From contig JAJVHY010000017.1 in NCBI GenBank assembly GCA_022072455.1, positions 124,001 through 188,000 on the forward strand: a stretch of 64,000 nucleotides of DNA, read 5' to 3'. Below, one piece after another: positions 43,735 through 52,594 of this stretch; within the stretch, counting starts at the first letter, position 1, and the number at the start of each line of letters is the position of its first letter. Source of the stretch: Verrucomicrobiia bacterium (GTDB lineage Bacteria; Verrucomicrobiota; Verrucomicrobiia; Palsa-1439). Made by a program: the position numbers and the translations under genes. Under the pieces are notes generated by a model, which saw only the letters and a program-made list of their open reading frames with translations, made no database searches and was not told where the DNA came from.

Positions 43735-44457
43735 ATGAAATCGCAACAACATGGTCCGATCATCACCTTCGCTTGTCTGGTTCTTGCCCTCGTCGCGCTG
43801 GGCTGCGCGTCGACCAAGGTCACCGATCAACACCGGCTCGTGCATGAGTGGCTGCCGCGCCCGGCCAATATCTGGGTTCACGAGTTCGCCGCCACCCCGG
43901 CCGAGGTGCCGGCGGATGCGACGCTGGCGCGGGAGTTTACCGTGGACACCACGCCGCAAACGCCCGAACAAATTGAGGAAGCCCGGCAGTTGGGCCGCGG
44001 GATTGCCGCGCAACTGGTCCAGCAGATTCGTGACCTGGGCCTGCCGGCGCAGGTGGCGACCGGGGGCGGAAAACCGCGCGTCAATGACCTCGTCATCCGC
44101 GGTTACCTCGTCTCCGTCGAGGAAGGCAGCGCCGCCAAGCGCGTGGTCCTCGGTTTTGGCGCGGGCGGTTCCGCATTGTGCACCGCCGTCGAAGGTTTCC
44201 AAGTGACGCCGACCGGGCTGCGCAAGCTCGGGTACGGCGCCGTTCAAGCCGGCGGCAACAAAACGCCCGGTGCGGCCGTGGGCGTGGCGACGTTTATTGC
44301 CACCGCCAATCCGGCCGGACTCATTGTCAGCACGGGCGCGAAGATCTACGGCGAAGCCAGCGGCAAGAGCACCATCGAAGGCCGGGCCAAAGCCACGGCG
44401 AAGGAAATTGCCAAGGTCCTCGAAGCCCGCTTTCAGGAGCAGGGATGGATCAAGTGA
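43735..44457 (+). CDS. DUF4410 family lipoprotein
   Basis: 240 aa. Lipobox LVALGC near residue 24. The middle part matches DUF4410 (IWVHEFAATPAEVPADA, GRGIAAQLVQQIRDLGLPAQ, DLVIRGYLVSVEEGSAAKRVVLGFGAGGSAL), followed by a hydrophobic Gly/Ala-rich stretch and ASGKSTIEGRAKATAKEIAKVLEARF. DUF4410 proteins are periplasmic lipoproteins of unknown role with a layout like the DUF3313 protein at 62429. Nine bases after the previous stop. Confidence 0.85.
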   Translation: MKSQQHGPIITFACLVLALVALGCASTKVTDQHRLVHEWLPRPANIWVHEFAATPAEVPADATLAREFTVDTTPQTPEQIEEARQLGRGIAAQLVQQIRDLGLPAQVATGGGKPRVNDLVIRGYLVSVEEGSAAKRVVLGFGAGGSALCTAVEGFQVTPTGLRKLGYGAVQAGGNKTPGAAVGVATFIATANPAGLIVSTGAKIYGEASGKSTIEGRAKATAKEIAKVLEARFQEQGWIK

Positions 44458-44491
44458 ACCGCGGGGGATCAAGCCGACCCGAACGTTGCCC

Positions 44492-45076
44492 ATGAAATCG
44501 GTCATCCAGTTTCTCAAGACGACAATGGTGGGCGGGCTGCTGGTGGTTTTGCCGGTCTGGCTGACGGTGTTGTTGCTGTTGAAAGCCATCCAAGGCGCGG
44601 TGGGGGTACTCCGTCCAATTGCCGCGCTCTTACCACAGCAGGTGGTCCATGCCGACTTGGTGGCGTTGGCGCTGCTGCTGCTGATTTGCTTTCTGACCGG
44701 CCTGCTGTTGCACGCGAGCGCGGTGCAGCGCTTCGGGCAGTGGGCGGAGGCGCACATTCTCGACCGTGTGCCCGGCTATAGTCTGTTGCGCGGGATGACC
44801 CGGCAATTCGCCGGCCAGAGCGAAGAGCAGCCATTTCGACCGGCCTTGATCGAATTGGAAGATGCACTCGTGCCGGCGTTCATTGTCGAAAAGCATGCCG
44901 ACGGCCGGTACACCGTATTCGTCTCCTCGAGTCCGACGCCGATGGCCGGGGCGATTTACATCCTGCCGCCGGAGCGCGTGCATCCGGTGGATGTCCCGCT
45001 CGCCACCGCCTTGGTCAGCATCACGAAGTGGGGGACCGGGACAGGGCAGTGGCTGGCCGCGCAACGTCCCAAATGA
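44492..45076 (+). CDS. DUF502 family membrane protein
   Basis: 194 aa from the ATG at 44492. Two membrane helices (about 8-32 and 53-72), then a cytoplasmic beta domain with the DUF502 pattern (GYSLLRGMTRQFAG, PALIELEDALVPAFIVEKHADGRYTVFVSSSPTPMAGAIYILPPERVHPVDVPLATALVSITKWG). In plants the homologues are LCV-like proteins; the bacterial function is unknown. It lies in the run behind site B between a lipoprotein and a K+ channel gene. Confidence 0.88.
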   Translation: MKSVIQFLKTTMVGGLLVVLPVWLTVLLLLKAIQGAVGVLRPIAALLPQQVVHADLVALALLLLICFLTGLLLHASAVQRFGQWAEAHILDRVPGYSLLRGMTRQFAGQSEEQPFRPALIELEDALVPAFIVEKHADGRYTVFVSSSPTPMAGAIYILPPERVHPVDVPLATALVSITKWGTGTGQWLAAQRPK

Positions 45077-45083
45077 GGCGGCA

Positions 45084-45317
45084 ATGCTAAAACAGAAATT
45101 ACCATTGCGTCGCCTTGGACCAACCGCCGGCCTGTGTCTCGTGGTGTTGGGGTTGAGTGCCGGTTGTGTCTTCCGGCAATTAAAGCGCTTGGCCGCCCAT
45201 CTCCCATTCGCTGATCTCCGGCAACATAGTGAGATAGCGACTAAGGCCAAAGCGGCCGGGCGCGCTGATTTTTCCCAAGCGATTCGCGCCGGACTTTCCG
45301 GCTTCATTACCCAATGA
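45084..45317 (+). CDS. Short lipoprotein, probably a truncated N-terminal copy of the hydrolase at 46030
   Basis: 77 aa. Its signal and lipobox region (GLCLVVLGLSAGCVFRQLKRLAAHL) closely matches that of the protein at 46030 (GICLVVLALISGCAFRQLKQEVARL), but the remaining 40 residues are unrelated. Either a duplicated N-terminal piece captured by the operon or a true small lipoprotein sharing an export signal. The stop overlaps the K+ channel gene by four bases. Confidence 0.6.
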   Translation: MLKQKLPLRRLGPTAGLCLVVLGLSAGCVFRQLKRLAAHLPFADLRQHSEIATKAKAAGRADFSQAIRAGLSGFITQ

Positions 45318-46033
45318 ACCCGACGCCAACAAATCCCACCACTGAGCAACCGCCGAAGAGCGTGGTGCGGCCCCGGTGGTTTTCGGCGAAGGAGTTGCTC
45401 GTGGCGTTGTTGGTGTTGTTTCTGGCTACACCGGCTTTCGCTGTCCTGAAACAGGGAGAATTGATCGAAGCGGTGTTGGTTACCGCAGTGCTTTTGTCGG
45501 CAGTTCTCGCCGTCAGTGGCCGGCGTGGCACCTTGGTGGTGGCGATTGTCTTACTCCTGCCAGCGCTGGTTGGCCAATGGCTTGACCACTTTCACCCGGG
45601 AGTTCTTCCAGCGTGGGTCTTTCAGGCTGCATTTCTGACCTTTCTCGGCTTCGTTGTGGTGAATTTATTTGGATTCGTCATGCGTGCGTCACGGGTTGAT
45701 TCCGAAGTGCTCTGCGCGGGAGTCGCGATTTACATTTTGCTCGGCTTGATTTGGGCAAATGCTTACATCCTGGCCGCGCAGTCATCATCACCGGCCTTCG
45801 CGCTTGCTGTCCCCGACGGAAACGCTCAGGTGATGGGGCGCTTCAACGCGCTCTATTTCAGTTTCATCACCCTCAGCACCGTCGGGTTCGGCGATATCGT
45901 CCCGGTTTCGCGGCTGGCGCGGACGTTGACGATGTTGGAGGCGATCACAGGCTTGTTCTATATGGGAATCTTCATCGCCCGGCTCGTGTCTTTGTATTCC
46001 ACCGCCGCCAAGTCAGAAGGAGTTAAACGATGA
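45314..46033 (+). CDS. Two-pore-helix potassium channel-like protein
   Basis: 239 aa. About five or six N-terminal helices and the selectivity filter TLSTVGFGD at residues 186-194 followed by IVPVSRLARTLTMLEAITGLFYMGIFIARLV, the pore-lining helix. The filter fits K+ selectivity. No cytoplasmic RCK domain is present. Overlaps of four bases with the genes on both sides put it firmly in the run behind site B, which is unusual for a channel next to sulfatase genes. Confidence 0.9.
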   Translation: MNPTPTNPTTEQPPKSVVRPRWFSAKELLVALLVLFLATPAFAVLKQGELIEAVLVTAVLLSAVLAVSGRRGTLVVAIVLLLPALVGQWLDHFHPGVLPAWVFQAAFLTFLGFVVVNLFGFVMRASRVDSEVLCAGVAIYILLGLIWANAYILAAQSSSPAFALAVPDGNAQVMGRFNALYFSFITLSTVGFGDIVPVSRLARTLTMLEAITGLFYMGIFIARLVSLYSTAAKSEGVKR

Positions 46034-47298
46034 ACCGAAGAATTTTACCGGCCGGTATCTGTCTGGTGGTGTTGGCGCTGATATCGGGGTGTGCGTTCCG
46101 TCAATTGAAACAGGAGGTCGCCCGGCTCGACACGCAATGTTACATCGTCGGCGAACTGGACTCGCCGCTGCCGGGGGCGATGACGAATTATGCTGTGGTT
46201 TTCCAAAACACGCCTACCGAGACGCGCATCGTTGATGTGGCGGTCATCTCCCGCGAGAACCGAACGGTCGGCTTCAGCGTGCCGGGGGCGACGAACTACT
46301 TCTTTGGCGCTTTCGCCGACGCCAACGGCAATCAGCGCTACGACGACGGTGAACCGGTTTGGGTGACTCCGGTCACATTTGATTCGCAACGGCGAACCGG
46401 CCGGATTCCGATCCGGTACGACACGAAGCTGAATCTCGCTCCAGCAGTGCTGGCCGGTCTTCGGGCGGCGCGCGGAAGTCATCGCTTGGAGGAATTGCAG
46501 CGCCACGGGCAACTCGCGATTGCGCTCGGAGAAGTTACGACGATGAGTGACCAGCGCTTCAGTCCGGAAAACGGCAGCCGCGGACTGTGGGAGCCGGCGA
46601 GTTCGCTAAATGAACAAGGCGTGGGGATTTATTTTCTGGAACGGTACGATCCGCGACGCATCCCGGTGTTGTTCGTCCACGGGGCCGGCGGGACGCCGCG
46701 CGATTGGAGCGGGTTCGCGGAAAAGTTTGACCGGAAGAACTTCCAACTCTGGTTCTATTCCTATCCGTCCGGCTTGCGGGTGGCGGACTGCGCGGGGGTG
46801 TTGGAAAAAGGGGTGGAGCAACTCCGGAGTCAATTCGGCTTTGAACGGCTGCACGTCGTGGCGCACAGCATGGGCGGACTGGTGAGCCGGCAATTTCTTC
46901 TCAACCATGTCCGCCGTCACCAACGGCCGTACGTGCGGCAGTTGGTGACGCTCGCGACGCCGTGGCGGGGACACGAGGCGGCCGCGTTGGGCGTGCAACA
47001 CGCGCCGGCTACTGTGCCGTCGTGGATTGATATGCAGACCGACAGCGAGTTCACCCGGCAGTTGTTTGCCCGATCCTTGTCGCCGCAGGTGCGCCATTAT
47101 TTGGCGTTCACCTATGGCGGCAAGGAGAGTCCGTTCCTGCCGGAGAGCAATGACGGCACCGTGAGTGTTGCGAGTCAGTTGAAGCCGGAAGCGCAAGCCG
47201 ACGCGGCCGGGATGCGGGGATTTAACGAATCCCATGATGCCATCCTCCACTCCGCCGCCGCCATCCGTTGGGTCGAGGAAGTTTTACGTGCGCCATAA
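46030..47298 (+). CDS. Lipase-like alpha/beta hydrolase lipoprotein
   Basis: 422 aa. Lipobox LISGC at residue 21, a beta-rich N-terminal part (about 30-170), and a C-terminal alpha/beta hydrolase with oxyanion motif VHGAGG at 216-221 and the nucleophile Ser280 in AHSMGGL. LATPWRG, SNDGTVSVAS (likely Asp) and NESHDAIL (likely His) follow, so the triad appears complete. It is like PGAP1/triacylglycerol-lipase-type esterases anchored to the outer membrane. Substrate unknown, but a lipid or ester of the envelope is likely. Overlaps the channel gene by four bases. Confidence 0.85.
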   Translation: MNRRILPAGICLVVLALISGCAFRQLKQEVARLDTQCYIVGELDSPLPGAMTNYAVVFQNTPTETRIVDVAVISRENRTVGFSVPGATNYFFGAFADANGNQRYDDGEPVWVTPVTFDSQRRTGRIPIRYDTKLNLAPAVLAGLRAARGSHRLEELQRHGQLAIALGEVTTMSDQRFSPENGSRGLWEPASSLNEQGVGIYFLERYDPRRIPVLFVHGAGGTPRDWSGFAEKFDRKNFQLWFYSYPSGLRVADCAGVLEKGVEQLRSQFGFERLHVVAHSMGGLVSRQFLLNHVRRHQRPYVRQLVTLATPWRGHEAAALGVQHAPATVPSWIDMQTDSEFTRQLFARSLSPQVRHYLAFTYGGKESPFLPESNDGTVSVASQLKPEAQADAAGMRGFNESHDAILHSAAAIRWVEEVLRAP

Positions 47299-47313
47299 AG
47301 AAATCATCCAACT

Positions 47314-48150
47314 ATGAAAACACTGAAACTAAACCGACTGATCTTGGGCTGCGGGCTATTGTTGGCCACCTCCGCTCTCGTCGCGGCTGAGAACCCAGCC
47401 CCGTCGGACGAGGTTGTGAAAGCGCAGGAGTTGGCCAAGAAACTTTCCAACCCGATTGCGAGCCTCATCAGTGTGCCGTTTCAGTTTAACTTCGACGCTG
47501 GCTACGGGCCGGACAGCAAAGGGTCGAAGTTTGTGATGAACGTCCAGCCGGTCATCCCGATCTCCCTCAACGAGGATTGGAATGTGATCTCCCGCACCAT
47601 CATGCCGGTGATTTACCAGTCGGATGTGATTCCCAACAGCAGTCAGGGGGGCCTCGGCGATTTTCTCCAGAGCCTGTTTTTTTCCCCGAACGCGCCGGTC
47701 GGCGGCATGATTATCGGCGTCGGGCCGGCACTTTTGTTGCCGACGGCGACTGATGACCGGCTGGGAGCAGAACAATGGGCGGCCGGACCGACCGCCGTTT
47801 TGTTGAAGCAACATCAGGGGTGGACGTTTGGCGTGCTGGCCAATCATTTGTGGGACTTCGCCGGCAACGATGAACGCGACGATGTGAACGCCACCTTGTT
47901 GCAGCCCTTCGTGTCGTTTTCGACGAAGACGGCCACGACGTTCTCGATGAATACCGAAGCGACTTACAACTGGGATGCCGCGGCCGAGCCGTGGAGCATT
48001 CCGGTGAATTTTAGCGTGGCCCAGTTGATCAAGATCGGCAAGGCACCGGTGCAGTTGTCCGGGGGGTTGCGCTACTGGGCGGAGACGCCGGCGAATGGTC
48101 CGAGCGAGTGGGGTTTCCGCTTTGGCGTCACGTTGCTGTTTCCAAAATAA
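47314..48150 (+). CDS. Outer-membrane beta-barrel transporter-like protein (neuromedin U-type annotation)
   Basis: 278 aa. Signal peptide LILGCGLLLATSALVAAE, then a short helix (VKAQELAKKLSNPIASLISVPFQFNFDAGYG) and a barrel with PVIPISLNEDWNVISRTIMPVIYQSDV, GLGDFLQSLFFSPN and GVGPALLLPTATDD; ends FGVTLLFPK. This family is often annotated as a transporter or neuromedin U-like. The function is unknown. It is the second barrel gene behind site B. Confidence 0.82.
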   Translation: MKTLKLNRLILGCGLLLATSALVAAENPAPSDEVVKAQELAKKLSNPIASLISVPFQFNFDAGYGPDSKGSKFVMNVQPVIPISLNEDWNVISRTIMPVIYQSDVIPNSSQGGLGDFLQSLFFSPNAPVGGMIIGVGPALLLPTATDDRLGAEQWAAGPTAVLLKQHQGWTFGVLANHLWDFAGNDERDDVNATLLQPFVSFSTKTATTFSMNTEATYNWDAAAEPWSIPVNFSVAQLIKIGKAPVQLSGGLRYWAETPANGPSEWGFRFGVTLLFPK

Positions 48151-48163
48151 CGAGGCGGACATT

Positions 48164-49222
48164 ATGAAAATGAAACTACCCATGTTCTTGGTCGTGGCCG
48201 GCGGCGCGGTCGCGTTGTGTGGTTGCGCGAGCATCGGGCCACGCACCATCGCGCGGGATCGGTTTGAATATAGCAGCGCGGTCGGCGAGTCATGGAAGCG
48301 CCAGACCCTGCTGAACATCGTCAAGCTCCGGTATCTCGACCCGCCGACCTTCGTGGACATTGGCCAGATCGTGGCCGGGTATTCACTGGAGATGTCGGCG
48401 AGTGTGGGCGGGCAGTTTGCGGGGGTTGATTCCATCCAGGGGAACACGTTGACGCTCGGCGGGGCCGGGCGGTACACAGATCGGCCGACGGTGACGTACT
48501 CCCCGTTGACCGGCAATCGGTTTATCCGGTCACTGATGACGCCGCTCTCGATCGAGGCGGTGTTCTCGACGATCCAAGCGGGCTGGCCGGTGGACAACGT
48601 GTTGTTCTCCGCGTTGTCCTCGATCAACGGCCTGAAGAATCACGATGCCACCATTGCCGGCATCGCGTCGCCGGATCCGGGTTTTCTGCGCGTCCTGGAA
48701 TTGTTGCGCCAGATCCAGGTGTCCGGCGCCGTCGCCCTGCGGATCAAGACGGACGCGCAACACCAGCAGACTACAGTGCTGACGTTTCGGTCGAAGGACA
48801 TCACCCCGGAAACCCAGGCGGCAATCACGGAGTTGCGGCAGTTGCTGGGGTTGAATCCGCAGGCGCAGGAGTTCAAGTTGGCGTTCGGCACGACATCCAT
48901 AAGCGATAATGAGTTGGCCGTGGTGACGCGCTCGTTGACGCATATCATGGGGATGATGGCGACGATGATCGAGGTGCCGCCGGAACACGTCACGCAAGGC
49001 CGGGCGACGCCCGGGGTATCGAATCCAGCTTTGCGGATTCGGTGCACGAAGAGCCGGCCAGCGGATGCGTTTGTGGCGGTGGCCTACCGGCAGCGGTGGT
49101 TTTGGATTGATGATTGTGATCTGAAAACCAAGCGGGCGTTCGCGTTCATGATGATGTTGTTCACGCTGGCCGATAGCGGCGAGCGGGAGAAACCCGTGCA
49201 AATCACCATTCCGGCCCAATGA
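48164..49222 (+). CDS. Hypothetical lipoprotein, 352 aa
   Basis: From the ATG at 48164. Lipobox ALCGCAS near residue 20. Starts RTIARDRFEYSSAVGESWKRQTLLNIVKLRYLDPPTFVDIGQIVAGYS, a segment I have seen in proteins of unknown function next to sulfatase and transporter genes; later IRSLMTPLSIEAVFSTIQAGWPVDNVLFSALSSINGL and FVAVAYRQRWFWIDDCDLKTKRAFAFMMMLFTLA. No catalytic motif is evident. It is likely an outer-membrane or periplasmic accessory protein. Thirteen bases after the barrel gene. Confidence 0.8.
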   Translation: MKMKLPMFLVVAGGAVALCGCASIGPRTIARDRFEYSSAVGESWKRQTLLNIVKLRYLDPPTFVDIGQIVAGYSLEMSASVGGQFAGVDSIQGNTLTLGGAGRYTDRPTVTYSPLTGNRFIRSLMTPLSIEAVFSTIQAGWPVDNVLFSALSSINGLKNHDATIAGIASPDPGFLRVLELLRQIQVSGAVALRIKTDAQHQQTTVLTFRSKDITPETQAAITELRQLLGLNPQAQEFKLAFGTTSISDNELAVVTRSLTHIMGMMATMIEVPPEHVTQGRATPGVSNPALRIRCTKSRPADAFVAVAYRQRWFWIDDCDLKTKRAFAFMMMLFTLADSGEREKPVQITIPAQ

Positions 49223-49235
49223 GAAAGGTCTGCGG

Positions 49236-50414
49236 ATGCCCGAAAAACCACTCGAACCGACCGACTTCTCACTGGTAACCGGCGGGCCGTTGTACCGGCT
49301 CTGGCTGCGCATGGGAGTGTTGCGGGCACCGCTGGGGCTTGTCCACCGGCGGATTCTGGTGATGGCGTTGCTTGCGTGGGTGCCGTTACTCGTGCTCTCC
49401 CTGCTGGGCGGGGTGGGCCCAGACGGCGGCATGCTGTTCTTGAAGGGGCTTGGGGCGCACGTGCGGTTGCTCGTGGCGTTGCCGATTTTGATTCTGGCTG
49501 AATTGCCGATTCAGCGGCGCTTAGGGAACATGATCCGCCGGTTGGTGAGCCACGAAATCATCCCGGCGGAAGAGGTGCCGAAATTCAACACCACAATCCA
49601 GCGGGTGCATCGTGTGCGCGATTCCGTCGTGATCGAGCTAGGTTTGTTGATGATCGTGTACACACTGGGGCATTGGATTTGGCGCGAATACTGGGCCCAA
49701 GGGCGAACAAGCTGGTACGGCGTAATGGGCGATTCGGGTTGGCAACTGACTTTGGCCGGCTGGTGGTACGCGTTTGTCAGCGTGCCCTTGTTCCAATTCA
49801 TCTTCCTGCGCTGGGTGTTCCGGATTGGGTTGTGGTTCTGGTTTCTGTGGCGGGTGGCGCGGTTGAATCTGCAGTTGATCGCCACGCATCCCGACGGCGC
49901 CGGTGGCATTGGAATGGTTGGCAACAGTGCGGAGGCGTTTGGCGTTTTTTTATTGGCCGAAGGCGTGTTGCTGGCCGGTCAATTTGCCCAGCGGATTCTC
50001 TTCGAAGGTAGCTCCCTGTTGGCTTACAAGATGGATATCTTTTTAGCGGTGCTCACCATGGTGTCGCTGGTGCTTGCGCCATTCCTGGTGTTCGTGCCGG
50101 CTTTGTACCGCGCCAAGCAGCGCGGGCGCAGCGACTATGGAGCGCTGGCTCACACTTATGTCGCGGAATTCGATGCGAAGTGGGTTCGCAAGGTCGCCCC
50201 GACCGAGGAACGGTTCATCGGCAACGCGGATATTCAGTCGCTGGCCGATATGGCCAACAGCTACAGCGTGGTGCGGTCGATGCGCCTTACGCCATTCAGT
50301 GCGGAAGTAGTCATGCACCTGGTCATCATCACCGTTATTCCCTTGCTGCCGTTGACGCTGACCGTGGTGCCATTTGAAAGTGTGATCAACCATTTGATCA
50401 AGGCGGTGTTATGA
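49236..50414 (+). CDS. Polytopic membrane protein of unknown function
   Basis: 392 aa, about seven membrane helices (for example near 38-60, 70-90, 130-150, 165-195, 230-250, 268-290 and 358-380). The cytoplasmic or periplasmic loops contain VSHEIIPAEEVPKFNTTIQRVHRVRDS and RGRSDYGALAHTYVAEFDAKWVRKV. No transport or enzyme motif recognised. It overlaps the DUF481 gene by four bases and lies 13 bases after the lipoprotein gene, so both are probably used together. Confidence 0.8.
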   Translation: MPEKPLEPTDFSLVTGGPLYRLWLRMGVLRAPLGLVHRRILVMALLAWVPLLVLSLLGGVGPDGGMLFLKGLGAHVRLLVALPILILAELPIQRRLGNMIRRLVSHEIIPAEEVPKFNTTIQRVHRVRDSVVIELGLLMIVYTLGHWIWREYWAQGRTSWYGVMGDSGWQLTLAGWWYAFVSVPLFQFIFLRWVFRIGLWFWFLWRVARLNLQLIATHPDGAGGIGMVGNSAEAFGVFLLAEGVLLAGQFAQRILFEGSSLLAYKMDIFLAVLTMVSLVLAPFLVFVPALYRAKQRGRSDYGALAHTYVAEFDAKWVRKVAPTEERFIGNADIQSLADMANSYSVVRSMRLTPFSAEVVMHLVIITVIPLLPLTLTVVPFESVINHLIKAVL

Positions 50415-51643
50415 ACCGACTGCCGTGCATACTGACATTCCTGCTGGCATTTGGGGGCTGGACGACCAGTGGACTGGGGGATGTGCTGATTGGAACGAAT
50501 GACGAACGCTTTGTCGGCTCCGTCATCGAGGAGACCGCCGACACGGTAGTGTTCGAGTCAGAAATCGGCGGCCGGCTGGTGGTGCCGCGGAACCGGCTCC
50601 GGGAAGTCCAACGCACCGCCCCACCGCCGCGGCCATTCTGGAAGCCACCCGGCGTGGGCAAGGATGGGCATGACTGGGTGGAACTCAAGTCCGGCGAATG
50701 GTTGTGCGGGTGGATCCGGTACGTCCAGGACAAGGAGGTCGAATTCGACAGTGAAGAACTGGAGGAGATGACCCTGAAGTTGAAGGATATCCGCACGTTG
50801 TTCACGGCCAAGCCGATGGATGCGATGTTCGCGAATCGCGCGGCGGTTCAGGGATTGATCGTGATCAGCAATGAACTGGTTTATGTCACGGGAGTAGAGG
50901 GGGTGCAGTTGGCCCGGACGGAGTTGATCGGGATCACGCCGGCCAGCGGGAAGCCGGGGATGAAATATTGGGCCGGAAAGTTCACCGTGAGTTTGAGTCT
51001 GTCATCCGGCAACACGGAGTCCACGGATTTGAGTTTGAGCGGGGAGTTGTCACGCCGCACGCCCAACACGGAGCTGAGTTTGAACTATCTCGGAAATGTT
51101 TCCGAAGTGGCCGGCGTCGAAAGTGAGAACAACCAGCGGTTAAATTTATCGTATGACGTGCGGCTGACACGCCAGTGGTTTGTGCGCCCCGTGCTGGTGG
51201 AATATTTTTATGATCCGTTGGTCAATATCGCGGCGCGGGTGACGGGCGGGATCGGCGGAGGCTATTACATTTTGGATCGGGATGACTTGGAGTGGAAAAT
51301 CATGGTCGGTCCAGCCTATCAATACACGAAATATGACACGGTGGATGTGGGCGAGAAAGACTACAGCGCCACCCCCGCGGCTGTGCTGTATTCATTATTC
51401 AAGGCGGATATCACCCGGCGCGTCAAGACCACTGTGGCGTATCAGGGAATGGCGGTGCAGGAAAAGGCCGGACTGTATAGTCACCACGCGGTGTTCCAAG
51501 TCACGTTCGAAATCAAGCATCGCTTGGACTTGGATGTCGCGTTTGTGTGGGATTACCTCCAGAACCCACAGCCGGATTCGGGTGGGGAGATCCCGAAGCG
51601 CAGCGACCTGCGCTTGGACGTGGGGTTGGGGATGAGATTTTAA
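50411..51643 (+). CDS. DUF481 family outer-membrane protein, copy 1
   Basis: 410 aa. Signal peptide, then an N-terminal soluble part (DVLIGTNDERFVGSVIEETADTVVFESEIGGRLVVPRNRLREVQR; LKSGEWLCGWIRYVQDKEVEFDSEELEEMTLKLKDIRTLFTAKP) and a C-terminal DUF481 barrel (FTVSLSLSSGNTESTDLSLSGELSRRTPNTELSLNYLG ... LDVGLGMRF). DUF481 proteins are salt- or stress-induced outer-membrane proteins in some proteobacteria. The closest paralogue is at 58953-60161, with the same plan throughout. Confidence 0.88.
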   Translation: MNRLPCILTFLLAFGGWTTSGLGDVLIGTNDERFVGSVIEETADTVVFESEIGGRLVVPRNRLREVQRTAPPPRPFWKPPGVGKDGHDWVELKSGEWLCGWIRYVQDKEVEFDSEELEEMTLKLKDIRTLFTAKPMDAMFANRAAVQGLIVISNELVYVTGVEGVQLARTELIGITPASGKPGMKYWAGKFTVSLSLSSGNTESTDLSLSGELSRRTPNTELSLNYLGNVSEVAGVESENNQRLNLSYDVRLTRQWFVRPVLVEYFYDPLVNIAARVTGGIGGGYYILDRDDLEWKIMVGPAYQYTKYDTVDVGEKDYSATPAAVLYSLFKADITRRVKTTVAYQGMAVQEKAGLYSHHAVFQVTFEIKHRLDLDVAFVWDYLQNPQPDSGGEIPKRSDLRLDVGLGMRF

Positions 51644-51658
51644 GACGCGCACGGGAGA

Positions 51659-52594
51659 ATGAATATGCAAACAATCATGAGGTGGATGGTTCTGTTGGGT
51701 TTCGTGCCAGTGCTGGCGGCCCAGTCACCGGACCAAGCGGAAACCATTCGCCTGCTTCATCAGCAGGTGGCTGCCCAAGAAGACCGGCTCGAAACAGTTA
51801 AGGAAAAGTTGCGCGTCACGGATCAGCATATCGAACGGCGGATTGACCGGCTCATCAAGAGTCTGACGGCGGTGACGGACGGCAAAGATTCGCGCACGAA
51901 AGTACTGCAAGCCAAACAAACCGCATACACGGCGCTCAAGAAAAACATCGAGTTCTATGGGCGGGAACGCGGCCAACGGTTCATGGCGTTGTATCAGGCG
52001 TCGAACCAATGGACGAAGGAAGGCTTAGCCGCCGATGTGGCGTGGCTGAATGAGCGGATCGAGACGCGCGTGGGACAGGCGCTCGCGTTGGTCGCGTCGT
52101 TGCCGGCGGAGAAGGATATGCAGAAGTATCAGACGTATTACATCGACGGGGATTGGAACCACCGGGTGGATTCGGCGTACTCGCATCAACAGCGCGTCTT
52201 GGCCGGTGGTAGCCAGTGGCGCGACGCGGTGTTTAAGGACTTGAAGACCAGCATTGACCGGCTCAAGCGCAGCCATGTCGAGTTGGAACGGGCCTTGGCC
52301 GCCGCCAAAACGTCGGAGGGCCGGAAGTTTGTGCAGGACTTGCTGAATCTCAACGAGGCGTTGGTCGTCAAACGGCAGGAGCAGATCCAGACGGCGTTGG
52401 GGAAGGCAAATCCGGCGTCCCGCGCGCTCGGGAATAAGTCGGCTGATGCCTTGCTCGAACAAATCCAAGCGGAGCGGACAGCCAATCAAAAAGATCTCGG
52501 GGAATGGATTCGGTTGAAGAACGAGCGCGACCAGGAACGCCAACGACTGGAGTTTTACCGGGTGCGATTGGCTGCGGCGCAACTGGCCCAATGA
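51659..52594 (+). CDS. Periplasmic coiled-coil protein
   Basis: 311 aa. Signal peptide (MRWMVLLGFVPVLAAQ), then almost entirely helical and charged (QAETIRLLHQQVAAQEDRLETVKEKLRVTDQHIERRIDRLIKSL..., QIQAERTANQKDLGEWIRLKNERDQERQRLEFYRVRLAAAQ), so long coiled coils are likely. Two Trp-rich turns (ADVAWLNERIE, YYIDGDWNHRVDS) break the helices. No family recognised. It overlaps the DUF4105 gene by four bases. Confidence 0.78.
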   Translation: MNMQTIMRWMVLLGFVPVLAAQSPDQAETIRLLHQQVAAQEDRLETVKEKLRVTDQHIERRIDRLIKSLTAVTDGKDSRTKVLQAKQTAYTALKKNIEFYGRERGQRFMALYQASNQWTKEGLAADVAWLNERIETRVGQALALVASLPAEKDMQKYQTYYIDGDWNHRVDSAYSHQQRVLAGGSQWRDAVFKDLKTSIDRLKRSHVELERALAAAKTSEGRKFVQDLLNLNEALVVKRQEQIQTALGKANPASRALGNKSADALLEQIQAERTANQKDLGEWIRLKNERDQERQRLEFYRVRLAAAQLAQ

